A stretch of 46,521 nt of DNA. Source: Candidatus Mcinerneyibacteriota bacterium (GTDB lineage: Bacteria; Macinerneyibacteriota; Macinerneyibacteria; Macinerneyibacteriales; DSCS01). This document shows positions 1-7,681 of this stretch, piece after piece. The notes beneath the pieces were generated by a model. The model was not told the origin of the DNA. It saw nothing but the letters and a program-made list of their open reading frames with translations, and did no database searches. The first letter of the stretch is position 1; each line of letters opens with the position of its first letter. The translations under genes and the position numbers were made by a program. The stretch lies in assembly GCA_016937175.1 (NCBI GenBank), contig JAFGWL010000071.1:1-46521 (forward strand), given 5' to 3'.

Positions 1-1
1 A

Positions 2-886
2 CACAAAAAGGTCAAGGAGTTTTTCGGCAAAGAACCTAATATGAGCGTAAATCCCGATGAAGCGGTAGCTGTAGGGGCAGCCGTCCAGGCAGGGATCATC
101 TCCGGAGAAGGGGAACTTAAGGATATGGTCCTTTTGGATGTCACACCCCTTTCACTGGGACTGGAGACTCTGGGTGGCGTCATGACCTCAATAATTCCAC
201 GCAACACGACCATCCCCACAAAAAAATCGCAGATCTTCACCACTGCTGCAGATAACCAGCCCGGAGTGGAGATCCATATCCTTCAGGGAGAACGATCCAT
301 GGCCGCCGACAATATGACTCTGGGAAGATTTGAACTGACAGGAATCCCCCCGGCACCCCGGGGTGTCCCCCAGATCGAAGTGACCTTCGATATCGATGCT
401 AACGGAATCCTGAATGTCAGCGCCAAGGACCTTGCCACGGGCAAACAGCAGAATATCGTCATCAAGTCATCTTCTGGCCTTTCTGAAGATGAAGTGAAGC
501 GCATGGTGGATGAAGCCGAAAAGAACGCCGAAGAAGACAAGAAGAAAAAAGAGAAGATCGATATCGTCAACAATGCCAACAGCCTGGTCTACAGCGTTGA
601 AAAATCCCTGAAAGAGTTCGGAGACAAGGTCAGCGCTGAAGAAAAGACGGCTATAGAAGAGAAGATCAAGGCCATGAAGGAAGCGCTGGAAAGCGATGAT
701 GTCGAACGGATCAAGAAGGCCTCGGAAGAGCTTCAGGAAGCCTCCTATAAATTAGCTGAGGAGGCATACAAACAAGCCCAGGGCGCTTCACAGGCTGCCC
801 CTGAAGAAGGAGCAGCTTCTTCTGAACAGAAGGATGACAAGAATAAGGATGACGTCCAGGACGCTGATTTCAAAGAAGTTGACTGA
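2..886 (+). CDS. dnaK: Molecular chaperone DnaK (Hsp70), C-terminal part
   Basis: This is the 3' part of a gene cut by the window's left edge. The reading frame is open from base 2, and residues before the first ATG ([10 protein letters not shown]) are typical DnaK, so the ATG at 41 is internal. Visible are the end of the ATPase domain ([17 protein letters not shown]), the interdomain linker followed by the beta substrate-binding domain ([14 protein letters not shown]), and the helical lid with a charged Gln/Ala/Glu tail ending DFKEVD. DnaK is an ATP-driven cytosolic chaperone that binds exposed hydrophobic segments of client proteins. The gene sits 5 nt upstream of dnaJ, its usual co-chaperone, so the two are surely co-transcribed. 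The start, promoter and any grpE or hrcA lie outside the window. Confidence 0.97.
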   Translation, partial: HKKVKEFFGKEPNMSVNPDEAVAVGAAVQAGIISGEGELKDMVLLDVTPLSLGLETLGGVMTSIIPRNTTIPTKKSQIFTTAADNQPGVEIHILQGERSMAADNMTLGRFELTGIPPAPRGVPQIEVTFDIDANGILNVSAKDLATGKQQNIVIKSSSGLSEDEVKRMVDEAEKNAEEDKKKKEKIDIVNNANSLVYSVEKSLKEFGDKVSAEEKTAIEEKIKAMKEALESDDVERIKKASEELQEASYKLAEEAYKQAQGASQAAPEEGAASSEQKDDKNKDDVQDADFKEVD

Positions 887-891
887 CGATC

Positions 892-1959
892 ATGGCAAAA
901 AGAGACTATTATGAGGTCCTGGGGGTTCCCAGGACCGCTACCCAGGATGAGATAAAAAAGGCCTATCGGAAGATGGCTATAAAATTCCATCCTGATAAAA
1001 ATGCCGGGAACAAAGAGGCTGAAGACAAGTTTAAGGAACTTACTGAAGCCTATCAGGTCCTAAGTGACCCGGCCAAACGCCAGCAATATGACCGTTTCGG
1101 CCACGCCGGCTTTGAACAGGGGGGAATGAACGGCAGCGGGTTTGATTTTTCCAACTTTACTGACCTGAATGATATTGTGGGAGATCTTTTTGGAGATTTT
1201 TTCGGGACATTCCGGTCAGGGAGGAACCGTAACCCGGGGGTCACCCGGGGGCGTGATCTTCAGTATGAGCTCACCCTCGATTTCATGGAGGCTGTCTCCG
1301 GGACAAAAAAGACGATATCCTTTGTCAAACTGGATGTCTGTGAGGCCTGCTCCGGGACGGGGACTGCTAGCGGAAGGGCTCCCCAGGCTTGCCCTGACTG
1401 TCATGGGACAGGACAGGTCAAGGTGAGCCACGGGTTTTTCATGATGAGCCGCCCCTGTCCCCGGTGCGGAGGGACCGGAACGGTGATCACAGATCCCTGT
1501 AAAGTCTGTCACGGTACAGGTCAGGCCCGCAAAGAGAAAAAGATAGAAGTCTCGATTCCTGCCGGAGTCGACAACGGTTCAGTCCTTAAGCTGAGAGGCG
1601 AGGGGGAAGCCGGAAAGATGAGTGGGCCGCCGGGAGACCTCTTTATAGAGATCAGAGTCAAGCCGCACCCCCTCTTCAAAAGAGATGGGTTGGATATTAT
1701 CCTGGAAGAAGAGATCTCCTTTGCTGATGCTGTGCTCGGGACGACATTGAAAGTCCCGACCCTGACAGGGCATGCCGAGCTGAAAGTCCCTCCGGGAACA
1801 GAGAGCGGTAAAGTCTTCCGGATGAAAGGAAAAGGGGTCTCCACACCGAGGAGCTACGGAACAGGTGACCAGTTCGTCCAGGTGAAGATCAAAGTCCCCA
1901 AAAAGGTCAGCACCAAAGCACGCGACCTCCTGAACCGCCTTAAGGAGGAGAATGTTTAA
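892..1959 (+). CDS. dnaJ: Chaperone protein DnaJ (Hsp40, type A)
   Basis: DnaJ delivers clients to DnaK and stimulates its ATPase in the cytoplasm. The 355-residue protein is full length for a type A DnaJ. It has an N-terminal J domain with the HPD tripeptide (FHPDKN, about residues 33-35) and a Gly/Phe-rich linker around residues 70-115. Four zinc-binding CxxCxGxG repeats start at about residue 150 ([32 protein letters not shown]). Two C-terminal beta-sandwich client-binding domains follow. The gene starts 5 nt after the dnaK stop codon. A new promoter follows immediately after its stop, so the chaperone operon probably ends here, although no hairpin terminator is visible between them. Confidence 0.97.
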   Translation: MAKRDYYEVLGVPRTATQDEIKKAYRKMAIKFHPDKNAGNKEAEDKFKELTEAYQVLSDPAKRQQYDRFGHAGFEQGGMNGSGFDFSNFTDLNDIVGDLFGDFFGTFRSGRNRNPGVTRGRDLQYELTLDFMEAVSGTKKTISFVKLDVCEACSGTGTASGRAPQACPDCHGTGQVKVSHGFFMMSRPCPRCGGTGTVITDPCKVCHGTGQARKEKKIEVSIPAGVDNGSVLKLRGEGEAGKMSGPPGDLFIEIRVKPHPLFKRDGLDIILEEEISFADAVLGTTLKVPTLTGHAELKVPPGTESGKVFRMKGKGVSTPRSYGTGDQFVQVKIKVPKKVSTKARDLLNRLKEENV

Positions 1960-1965
1960 ATTGAC

Positions 1966-1993
1966 TTGACGTTTTAATTTCTTTTGGTATAAT
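1966..1993 (+). promoter_or_regulatory. Sigma70-type promoter for the pilin gene
   Basis: A TTGACG -35 box at 1966-1971 and a perfect TATAAT -10 box at 1988-1993 are separated by 16 bp. The expected start of transcription is near 2000. That leaves a short leader with the ribosome-binding site AAAGGAGG (2013-2020) ahead of the pilin ATG at 2026. Confidence 0.8.
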
Positions 1994-2025
1994 TAGGTTA
2001 AGGCGATTTATAAAAGGAGGAAAGT

Positions 2026-2421
2026 ATGAACAAAAAAGGATTTACGTTACTCGAGCTTATAACGGTTATTGTTATTGTAGGAATTCTGGCCGCCGCGGGT
2101 GTACCGCTCTATCTCAACTATGTAAAGGATGCTAAAAGAGCCGTCGCCAAAGCCACTATCGATGCTATTTACACCGCAGAAAGAGTCTACAAGCAAAAGA
2201 CAAATCAGTTTGCTGCCCTGGCTGATATAGCTGCCATCGAAAGCACACTGGATATCGACCTTGACCCCGCTGTCGAGGCGAACTGGGGTTTTGCTGTCAC
2301 GACAACCGGCGCTGCTCCCAATGATACGGTGACCATCACCGCCACAGGGTCAGCAACGGGAAATGCCACCGGACTTTCTGTAGCCTACGATTCAAGTACC
2401 GGGACCTGGACCGAGTCCTGA
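2026..2421 (+). CDS. Type IV pilin / pseudopilin-like protein
   Basis: The protein has 131 residues and a class III (prepilin) signal: a short basic leader MNKKG, then FTLLELITVIVIVGILAA, the hydrophobic alpha-1 helix of type IV pilins. Cleavage and N-methylation by a prepilin peptidase (PilD) would be expected between G5 and F6, and E10 is the conserved Glu5 of the mature protein. The C-terminal half is rich in Thr, Ala, Asp and Gly, as in a variable pilin head, and has no cysteines for a disulfide loop. The gene has its own strong promoter and terminator and so forms a single-gene transcription unit. No pilus assembly ATPase or secretin lies nearby, so whether it is a major pilin, a minor pilin or a type II secretion pseudopilin cannot be decided here. 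Confidence 0.9.
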   Translation: MNKKGFTLLELITVIVIVGILAAAGVPLYLNYVKDAKRAVAKATIDAIYTAERVYKQKTNQFAALADIAAIESTLDIDLDPAVEANWGFAVTTTGAAPNDTVTITATGSATGNATGLSVAYDSSTGTWTES

Positions 2422-2433
2422 TCTCTTTTTAAG

Positions 2434-2460
2434 GGGGCGTTTTTAACGCCCCTTTTTTTT
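2434..2460 (+). terminator. Rho-independent terminator after the pilin gene
   Basis: An 8-bp perfect stem (GGGGCGTT at 2434-2441 with AACGCCCC at 2445-2452) closes a TTT loop and is followed by eight T residues (2453-2460). This is a textbook intrinsic terminator. The next gene's ATG lies only 4 nt beyond the T tract. Confidence 0.93.
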
Positions 2461-2464
2461 CTTC

Positions 2465-3487
2465 ATGAAGATACTTCACTTGATCACATCGTCTAATTTC
2501 GGAGGAGCTGAACAGTATCTTCTCCATCTTATCAAAGAGCAAAAAAGGCAAGGACACAAGATCTACTTATACCGTCATCTCTTCGGACGGCGGGATGATG
2601 AAGTCGCCGAAGAGGCTGAAGCTGATGTGAAGACTCATGTCATAAATTCTGTCTCTCCATGGCACCTTGTCAGGCTTTGCCGTCTTATCCGCCGGGAAAA
2701 GATCGATATTATCCATACCCATCTGGCCAAAGCCTCTGTTTTGGGAGGAATTGCAGGAAGGCTTTGCCGAAAACCTGTCATAGCGACAGTACATGGGTTG
2801 AATAAAGGAAAAGACTACCGGTTTTCTACAGCTCTTATCGCTGTCTCAAGGGCCGTCAAGGAGCATCTTGCCGGAAAAGGCAGATGCCGGAAACAGATCC
2901 ATGTCATTCATAGCGGGATCCCTGATCCCGGAGTTCAGAAAAAAGGTTTTTTGAAAGACAGGACTCTTCGGCTTCTCTTTGCCGGAAGGCTTTCACGGGA
3001 AAAAGGGATCGACCTGCTCCTTGCCCGGTTGGCTTCTTTTCGAGAGGCCCCCTGGACATTGACCATTGCGGGAGAAGGAAACCAGAAAGATGAGCTTATC
3101 TCTATCTGCCGGGATCTCAAAATAGAAGAGAGAGTCTTTTTTAAAGGATTCGTCCCTGATATGGGGCCTCTTTTTCTGGAACACGACTGCCTGGTCCTTC
3201 CCTCACGTAAGGAGGGATTCGGATTGGTGATCATCGAGGCTTTCGCCCGGGGGGTCCCGGTCCTGGCAGCAGCTACAGGGGGGATCAGGGAGATCATAAC
3301 TCCCGGCAGCGGAGGCCTGCTCTTTGAGAGGGAGGAAAAGGATTCCTTTGATATCGCCTTTAAAGAAATTCTCGGGAGGGATAATCTTCTCCGCCTGGGA
3401 GAGGCGGCCTACAGAAGCTACAAAAAAAGGTTTACTTCAGAGATGATGAGTGAGCAGGTGATGGAAGTCTATGGAAAATACCTTTAG
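2465..3487 (+). CDS. Glycosyltransferase family 4 protein
   Basis: The 340-residue protein has the two-Rossmann GT-B layout. The N-terminal half starts MKILHLITSSNFGGAEQ, the acceptor-side motif typical of GT4 enzymes, and includes DIIHTHLAKASVLGG. The C-terminal half has LLFAGRLSREKGIDLL and the E-x7-E-type nucleotide-sugar motif in PSRKEGFGLVIIEAFARGVPV. It probably transfers a sugar from an NDP-sugar during lipopolysaccharide, capsule or glycolipid synthesis at the inner face of the membrane; donor and acceptor cannot be read from sequence. Its end overlaps the following GT9 gene by 17 nt. There is no Shine-Dalgarno sequence: the start codon follows the T tract of the upstream terminator by 4 nt, so expression may depend on read-through or an internal promoter. 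Confidence 0.88.
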   Translation: MKILHLITSSNFGGAEQYLLHLIKEQKRQGHKIYLYRHLFGRRDDEVAEEAEADVKTHVINSVSPWHLVRLCRLIRREKIDIIHTHLAKASVLGGIAGRLCRKPVIATVHGLNKGKDYRFSTALIAVSRAVKEHLAGKGRCRKQIHVIHSGIPDPGVQKKGFLKDRTLRLLFAGRLSREKGIDLLLARLASFREAPWTLTIAGEGNQKDELISICRDLKIEERVFFKGFVPDMGPLFLEHDCLVLPSRKEGFGLVIIEAFARGVPVLAAATGGIREIITPGSGGLLFEREEKDSFDIAFKEILGRDNLLRLGEAAYRSYKKRFTSEMMSEQVMEVYGKYL

Positions 3488-4415
3488 TTTTTTAGTGGTC
3501 TCCTTGAATTATTTCGGAGATATCCTTATGACTCTGCCCCTGGCCACTTCTCTTAAAGCCGCTTATCCCGAATCCAGAGTCACCTTTTGTATCGGAAGCA
3601 GAGGAAAGGGGGTGGAGGGAATCGTCCGGGGTGTCGACAGGTGGATCGAAAGAGGCGCCCGCGACTCCTTTTTTTCCCGAAAACGGATCTTGAGGGAGAT
3701 GAAAGAAGTACGCCCCGATAAGATCATTCTTCTCCAGAAATCAAAGTACGTCCTCTCTCTGGTTCGTGCCGTGAATCCGGAAGGGATCGTGAATCCGCCC
3801 CATCATGAGGGGAAGGGCCTCCCCCGTCATGTGACAGACAGAGCCCTTATCTATGCCGAAGCCCTGGGGGCTGATCCCGTTCGGGAGATTAATTTCAGAG
3901 AAGATCCGGAAGCCTCTGCCGAGGAAATACCGGCTCTTTTTTTCCCGGGGACGACACGTCCTTCGAAAATGTGGCCTATGAAAAAATGGCTGGCACTGGG
4001 AGAAATGGCCTGGAAAGAGAAGGGGATCGTGCCCGTTTTTGCAGGGTCGCCTGCAGACAAGCCTATCTCGGTGGAACTGAAAAAAGCCGCTTTTCCTTAC
4101 CGGGATCTGATCGGGAGGACGACAATAGCAGAGCTGACCGGGCTCATCCGTAGATCACGGGTTGTCGTTTCTGTCGACAACGGGGCTATGCACTTATCGG
4201 ATTTTCTGCACCGTCCTACCATCGCTCTCTTCGGGTCTACTGACCCGACACAGGTAGGCCCTGTCCAGAAAGGGTCAGTCGCGGTAGGCCCCAGAGGAGA
4301 GTGTATCTTATGCCGGAAGCATAAGTGTACACGTCCGAAGATCAACTGTATGGATCAGATAAGCCCCGGTGAAGTCTGGGAACTTTTCAGAGAAGCCTGG
4401 GAAAAGGATTATTGA
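3471..4415 (+). CDS. Glycosyltransferase family 9 (ADP-heptose:LPS heptosyltransferase-like)
   Basis: The 314-residue protein resembles the WaaC/WaaF/RfaF-type GT9 family. It has an N-terminal acceptor-binding Rossmann fold (VVSLNYFGDILMTLPLA). A C-terminal donor-binding half carries LFFPGTTRPSKMWP and the hallmark VSVDNGAMHLSDFLHRPTIA followed by LFGSTDPTQVGP. GT9 enzymes usually add heptose to the inner core of lipopolysaccharide, which fits a diderm envelope. The C-terminal Cys cluster (CILCRKHKCTRPKINC) resembles that of many heptosyltransferases. The gene overlaps the GT4 gene and is presumably co-translated with it. It converges on recR, whose 3' end overlaps its own by 7 bp, leaving no room for a terminator. 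Confidence 0.85.
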   Translation: MENTFSFLVVSLNYFGDILMTLPLATSLKAAYPESRVTFCIGSRGKGVEGIVRGVDRWIERGARDSFFSRKRILREMKEVRPDKIILLQKSKYVLSLVRAVNPEGIVNPPHHEGKGLPRHVTDRALIYAEALGADPVREINFREDPEASAEEIPALFFPGTTRPSKMWPMKKWLALGEMAWKEKGIVPVFAGSPADKPISVELKKAAFPYRDLIGRTTIAELTGLIRRSRVVVSVDNGAMHLSDFLHRPTIALFGSTDPTQVGPVQKGSVAVGPRGECILCRKHKCTRPKINCMDQISPGEVWELFREAWEKDY

Positions 4416-4993
4416 TCTTTTCTGTTTTGAAGCGAGTTTCTTACAGTGATAGGGCTGAGGATGCTCAGATCCCCGCCGATGGGAAGCCCGGTGGCCAGCC
4501 TGGTGATCTTGACAGGAAAAGAGCGCAGTTGTTCAATGAGGTAATTGGCTGTAGCTTCACCTTCCAGAGTAGGGTTTGTAGCGACGATGACCTCCCGGAC
4601 AGATGCATCGATCCGCTCGAAAAGAGAAGAGATATTCAGATCAGGGAGGAAGATTCCGTCTACAGGGGAGATATGGCCTCCAAGAATATGATAAAGCCCC
4701 TTATAGATGCCCGTTTGCTCGATGGCCTGGACATCCTGGACCTCCTCCACCACGCAGATAGTCGAGCGTTCGCGATGGGATGAACGACAGTATTCACAGA
4801 GATCCTCCTGGGTGAACATCCCGCAACGGGGGCATTTTGTGATGGATTTGACAGCCAGGACGGATTCGGCGAAAGTATCCAGCTTATCCGGAGAAAGTTT
4901 GAGGAGATAAAAAGCCATTCTCCTGGCGCTTTTCTCTCCGATGCCGGGAAAGAGACGAAGGAATTCGATAAGCTCTTCAAGAGCCGGGATCAT
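4409..4993 (-). CDS. recR: Recombination protein RecR
   Basis: RecR works with RecF and RecO to load RecA on gapped DNA during recombinational repair. The 194-residue protein is the usual size. It starts with a helix-hairpin-helix segment (LRLFPGIGEKSARRMAFYLL). A four-cysteine zinc finger follows (CPRCGMFTQEDLCEYC, about residues 54-69). The Toprim domain (ICVVEEVQDVQAIEQTG, then HILGGHISPVDGI) ends in the Walker-B-like ATGLPIGGDL. It overlaps ybaB as ATGA, the classic dnaX-ybaB-recR order, and is the last gene of that operon. Its 3' end overlaps the convergent GT9 gene. Confidence 0.96.
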   Translation of the reverse strand: MIPALEELIEFLRLFPGIGEKSARRMAFYLLKLSPDKLDTFAESVLAVKSITKCPRCGMFTQEDLCEYCRSSHRERSTICVVEEVQDVQAIEQTGIYKGLYHILGGHISPVDGIFLPDLNISSLFERIDASVREVIVATNPTLEGEATANYLIEQLRSFPVKITRLATGLPIGGDLSILSPITVRNSLQNRKDQ

Positions 4994-5304
4994 ACTAAAC
5001 CTGCGAAGGGCCCTGCAATCTCTTCCATACGCGACTGGATGTGTTCTTCCATCTTGGTGTTGGCTTCGTTGACCGCTGCAATGACAAGGTCCTGGAGCAT
5101 CTCTTTATCCTCAGGGTCGATCACTTCGGGAGCGATCTCCAGAGAAAGAAGCTCCTTTCGTCCATTGACAGTGACTTTGACCATTCCTCCGCCGGACTGG
5201 GCTTCCAGGGTCTCGCTTTCCAGGCGTTTCTGTTCCTCCATCATCTGTTGCTGTATCTTCTGCGCCTGTTTCATCATCTGTTTCATATTTTGGCCGTTAA
5301 ACAT
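4990..5304 (-). CDS. ybaB: YbaB/EbfC family nucleoid-associated protein
   Basis: YbaB/EbfC proteins are small dimeric DNA-binding proteins of the nucleoid. The open frame extends further upstream, but the ATG at 5304 (MFNGQNMKQMMKQAQ) is chosen because a strong AAAGGAGG lies 7 nt before it. This gives 104 residues, the family's usual length. The N-terminal half is a Gln/Met-rich helix (KQAQKIQQQMMEEQKRLE), followed by the conserved core GGGMVKVTVNGRKELLSLEI and a helical end. The gene overlaps dnaX by 8 nt at its start and recR by 4 nt at its end, so the three products are translationally coupled. Confidence 0.94.
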   Translation of the reverse strand: MFNGQNMKQMMKQAQKIQQQMMEEQKRLESETLEAQSGGGMVKVTVNGRKELLSLEIAPEVIDPEDKEMLQDLVIAAVNEANTKMEEHIQSRMEEIAGPFAGLV

Positions 5305-6832
5305 CGTCTTTCCTCCTTTGTTCGATGATCTCACCGTTAAAGGTGTTTTTGAATTCCAGGACCTCTTCGGGGATATCTTTGTCTCTTTTTTCAGCTTTCT
5401 GGCGGCTCTCCTTCTCTTTCCGGGAATCTTTCTTCTTTTCGATGAGGATCATCCGGACAGGTATCTCTGCATCGATCTTTCGGATAAGGCCGATGATCTG
5501 GTTTTCACGGAGAAGAGCCTGTTTATGAAAATAGGGGTCTTCCCATCCCAGAAAGAGGACTCCTTTGCCGTTGACCGCCATGCGGGCTGTTTCCAGGATA
5601 GGATAAAGAGAATGGTCCTCGCCGGCGAGTTCCAAAACGGACTCTTTCCAGGAAGAGGTATTTTTCCGGGGAGCAGGAGAGGATGTTTCAGCTGCAGCGC
5701 GGGGAGGCGGAGACGCTGTGTTCCGGGCTTCCGAAGAAGAGGCATAAAGGGTCTCTGAATGGATGATCTTATAAAAGAGAAACTCCATAAAGATACGTTT
5801 CTCTGATAAAAAACGCAGTTTCTGGGCAGCATCGGCTAAAAGATCGTTGATAAGGACAAGTTTTTCCGGAGAAAATGAAGAGGCCATTCCCTCATAATAA
5901 TCCAGGTCATTTTTATGAAAAAGGATCTCTGCTTTCCCGTTTTCACGGAAAAGCAGCATGTCTCTTACTAAACGTGAGAGTTTGGATAAAATGACCTGAA
6001 AATCAGCGCCCCGTTCCTCACACTCTTCAAGAAGAGACAGGATCCCATGGAAATCCGACCCGGACAGGAGGGGAAGGGCCTTGCGGGAGAGGCTCTCTTC
6101 CAGAGCTCCGGTGAGGATCTCTACGTGGGCGGCTTCAACAGAATCCCCGGAATAGGCGATGACCTGATCCAATATCGACTGTCCGTCTCTCATGCTTCCG
6201 TCAGCAGCATCAGCGATCATGTCGAGGGCTTCCGGTTCGACTTTTTTCTTTTCTTCTGCAATGATATATTTCAGCTGGGCCTTGATCTCCTCGCGGGACA
6301 TCCGCTTGAAGACAAAACGCTGACAACGGGAGACGATGGTCTCCGGGATCTTTGCGGGTTCTGTAGTGGCAAAGATAAAGATCACGTGGGACGGAGGCTC
6401 TTCCAGGATCTTGAGCAGAGCATTGAATGCGTGGGTGGAGAGCATATGGACTTCATCGATGATATAGACCTTATAACGGGATTGGGAGGGGAGATACTGG
6501 ACGTTATCCAGGATTTCCCGGACCTCTTCCACTTTACGGTTGGACGCAGCATCGATCTCGATGATGTCCAGGCTGGAGCCCTCAGAGATCCCCGTACAGG
6601 AGTTACACTTCCCGCAGGGAGTCACCGTGGGCCCTTCGGCACAATTGAGGGATTTTGCAAAGATCCTGGCAATGGACGTCTTTCCCACACCTCTGGGGCC
6701 GATAAACATATAGGCATGGGCGATGCGGTTCTGAAGAATGGCATTGGAAAGTGTCTGGACGATGTGCTTCTGGCCGATGACTTCTTCAAAGGCCTGAGGC
6801 CTGTATTTTCTGGCAAGTGCTAAATAGGACAT
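5297..6832 (-). CDS. dnaX: DNA polymerase III subunit gamma/tau
   Basis: DnaX is the AAA+ motor of the clamp loader that places the beta clamp on DNA. The N-terminal half is strongly conserved: MSYLALARKYRPQAFEEVIGQ, Walker A GPRGVGKTS, a zinc module with four cysteines (CAEGPTVTPCGKCNSC), Walker B IIDEVHML, and the sensor region FATTEPAKIPETIVSRCQRF. The C-terminal part after about residue 370 is less conserved and Lys/Glu rich near the end. At 511 residues it is shorter than E. coli tau (643). The ATG at 6832 is chosen because GGGGTGG precedes it; an in-frame GTG at 6838 is possible. The gene begins 14 nt after the SRP RNA and overlaps ybaB. Confidence 0.96.
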   Translation of the reverse strand: MSYLALARKYRPQAFEEVIGQKHIVQTLSNAILQNRIAHAYMFIGPRGVGKTSIARIFAKSLNCAEGPTVTPCGKCNSCTGISEGSSLDIIEIDAASNRKVEEVREILDNVQYLPSQSRYKVYIIDEVHMLSTHAFNALLKILEEPPSHVIFIFATTEPAKIPETIVSRCQRFVFKRMSREEIKAQLKYIIAEEKKKVEPEALDMIADAADGSMRDGQSILDQVIAYSGDSVEAAHVEILTGALEESLSRKALPLLSGSDFHGILSLLEECEERGADFQVILSKLSRLVRDMLLFRENGKAEILFHKNDLDYYEGMASSFSPEKLVLINDLLADAAQKLRFLSEKRIFMEFLFYKIIHSETLYASSSEARNTASPPPRAAAETSSPAPRKNTSSWKESVLELAGEDHSLYPILETARMAVNGKGVLFLGWEDPYFHKQALLRENQIIGLIRKIDAEIPVRMILIEKKKDSRKEKESRQKAEKRDKDIPEEVLEFKNTFNGEIIEQRRKDDV

Positions 6833-6846
6833 AACCACCCCGTTCT

Positions 6847-6960
6847 TTTGGATGCTTTCCGGGCGGTTTTACGCCTGGCAAAGACGGCTGCCGTTGCTTC
6901 CTCTCGGACCTGGCGGGGTTCACCGGTTTGCCATCGTAAAGACCCATGAAAGCATCCAAA
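6847..6960 (-). ncRNA. ffs: 4.5S RNA, small bacterial signal recognition particle RNA
   Basis: On the minus strand this 114-nt segment carries the universal SRP RNA core that binds Ffh: GGTGAACCCCGCCAGGTCC, a GAGA tetraloop of the GNRA type, then GGAAGCAACGGCAGCC. The ends form a perfect 13-bp closing helix (TTTGGATGCTTTC at 6960-6948 with GAAAGCATCCAAA at 6859-6847). The size and single-hairpin layout are of the 4.5S type without an Alu domain. The RNA targets nascent membrane proteins to FtsY and the translocon. A good promoter lies just upstream, and dnaX begins 14 nt downstream with no terminator between, so RNA and mRNA probably share one transcript. Confidence 0.95.
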
Positions 6961-6977
6961 GCAACAGGCTGAAAAGA

Positions 6978-7005
6978 AGTATACCAAAATCTCCCTGTGC
7001 GTCAA
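6978..7005 (-). promoter_or_regulatory. Promoter of the ffs-dnaX-ybaB-recR unit
   Basis: Read on the minus strand, TTGACG (7005-7000) and TATACT (6983-6978) are separated by 16 bp. Transcription should start around 6971, about 10 nt ahead of the SRP RNA's closing helix. Confidence 0.82.
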
Positions 7006-7011
7006 TCTCTA

Positions 7012-7040
7012 TTTACCGCTCTGAATCGGTATGTTAGGAT
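7012..7040 (+). promoter_or_regulatory. Possible weak promoter for the flavin-reductase-like gene
   Basis: TTTACC (7012-7017) and TAGGAT (7035-7040) are 17 bp apart, with the gene's AAAGGAG ribosome-binding site and ATG (7068) following. The match is modest. It lies back to back with the minus-strand ffs promoter. Confidence 0.35.
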
Positions 7041-7067
7041 AAAGGGATCAGGAAAAAGGAGAGAAAA

Positions 7068-7601
7068 ATGAAGCGGAATGAAAATCATTGGAAGCCTGCT
7101 GTCCGATTGAGTGACGCTGTCTCTTCGGGCCGGGCTCTTTTATGTTCAGCTGCCGGGCCGGATGAACCGCCTGATGCCATGACTATTGGATGGGGTTTTT
7201 GGGGGACTCTTTGGAACAAGTCAGTCTTTCTTGCCTATATCCGCCCCAGCCGCCATACTTTTAAAAACCTGAAGACGTGGCCCTTTTTTTCCGTGAACTG
7301 TTTTGACGATCCGGACCGAAAAGAGTGGTTCCGTATCTGTGGGACGGAGAGTTTTCGTGAAAAAGACAAGATAAAAGAGCTGCAGATCCCTGTGGAAAGA
7401 TACGGGCAAGAGAAGATCCCCTATATCAGGGAGGCGCCGCTTTCCCTTATCTGCAAAATCATCTCTGTCCAGGCCTTGGATCCGGGGGCGGTTCCCGAAG
7501 ATGTGGAGAGTCATTTTTACAAAGGGCATGATTACCATCATCTCTTTTGGGGTGAAGTCATCGGCCTTATCGATTGTCATTCCGGTGGCAACCCGGTTTA
7601 A
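7068..7601 (+). CDS. Flavin reductase-like (flavoredoxin) domain protein
   Basis: The 177-residue protein has the split-barrel FMN-binding fold of the flavin reductase/flavoredoxin family. The recognisable parts are the N-terminal PPDAMTIGWGFWGTLWNKSVFLAYIRPSRHT, where flavin phosphate and ring contacts are made in relatives, and FFSVNCFD for the next strand. The C-terminal part (FYKGHDYHHLFWGEVIGL) is typical of the subgroup annotated as flavoredoxin or flavin reductase family protein. Such proteins bind FMN and reduce it or pass electrons to partners; the physiological partner is unknown. It has its own AAAGGAG ribosome-binding site and stands between the divergent SRP/dnaX operon and the next promoter, so it is probably a single-gene unit. 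Confidence 0.8.
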   Translation: MKRNENHWKPAVRLSDAVSSGRALLCSAAGPDEPPDAMTIGWGFWGTLWNKSVFLAYIRPSRHTFKNLKTWPFFSVNCFDDPDRKEWFRICGTESFREKDKIKELQIPVERYGQEKIPYIREAPLSLICKIISVQALDPGAVPEDVESHFYKGHDYHHLFWGEVIGLIDCHSGGNPV

Positions 7602-7621
7602 TGTCAATAAGTAAATAACAT

Positions 7622-7649
7622 TTGACAGAGCCTCTATTTCCCTTATAGT
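7622..7649 (+). promoter_or_regulatory. Promoter of the rrf2-nadA unit
   Basis: TTGACA (7622-7627) and TATAGT (7644-7649) are separated by 16 bp. The expected start is near 7656, giving a leader of about 25 nt with AAGGGGGG ahead of the ATG at 7682. An Rrf2 protein binding across this promoter would be expected for autoregulation, but I cannot identify an operator with certainty. Confidence 0.8.
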
Positions 7650-7681
7650 AAAGAAAAGGCATCGTCCTTGAAGGGGGGCTT

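Noticed and set aside
5385-5391. AAAAAAG run on the minus strand within dnaX as a possible tau/gamma frameshift site
   Set aside because: The heptamer is not in the X-XXY-YYZ phase needed for the usual -1 slip (the codons read GAA AAA AGA), and no stimulating hairpin or upstream Shine-Dalgarno sequence is evident.
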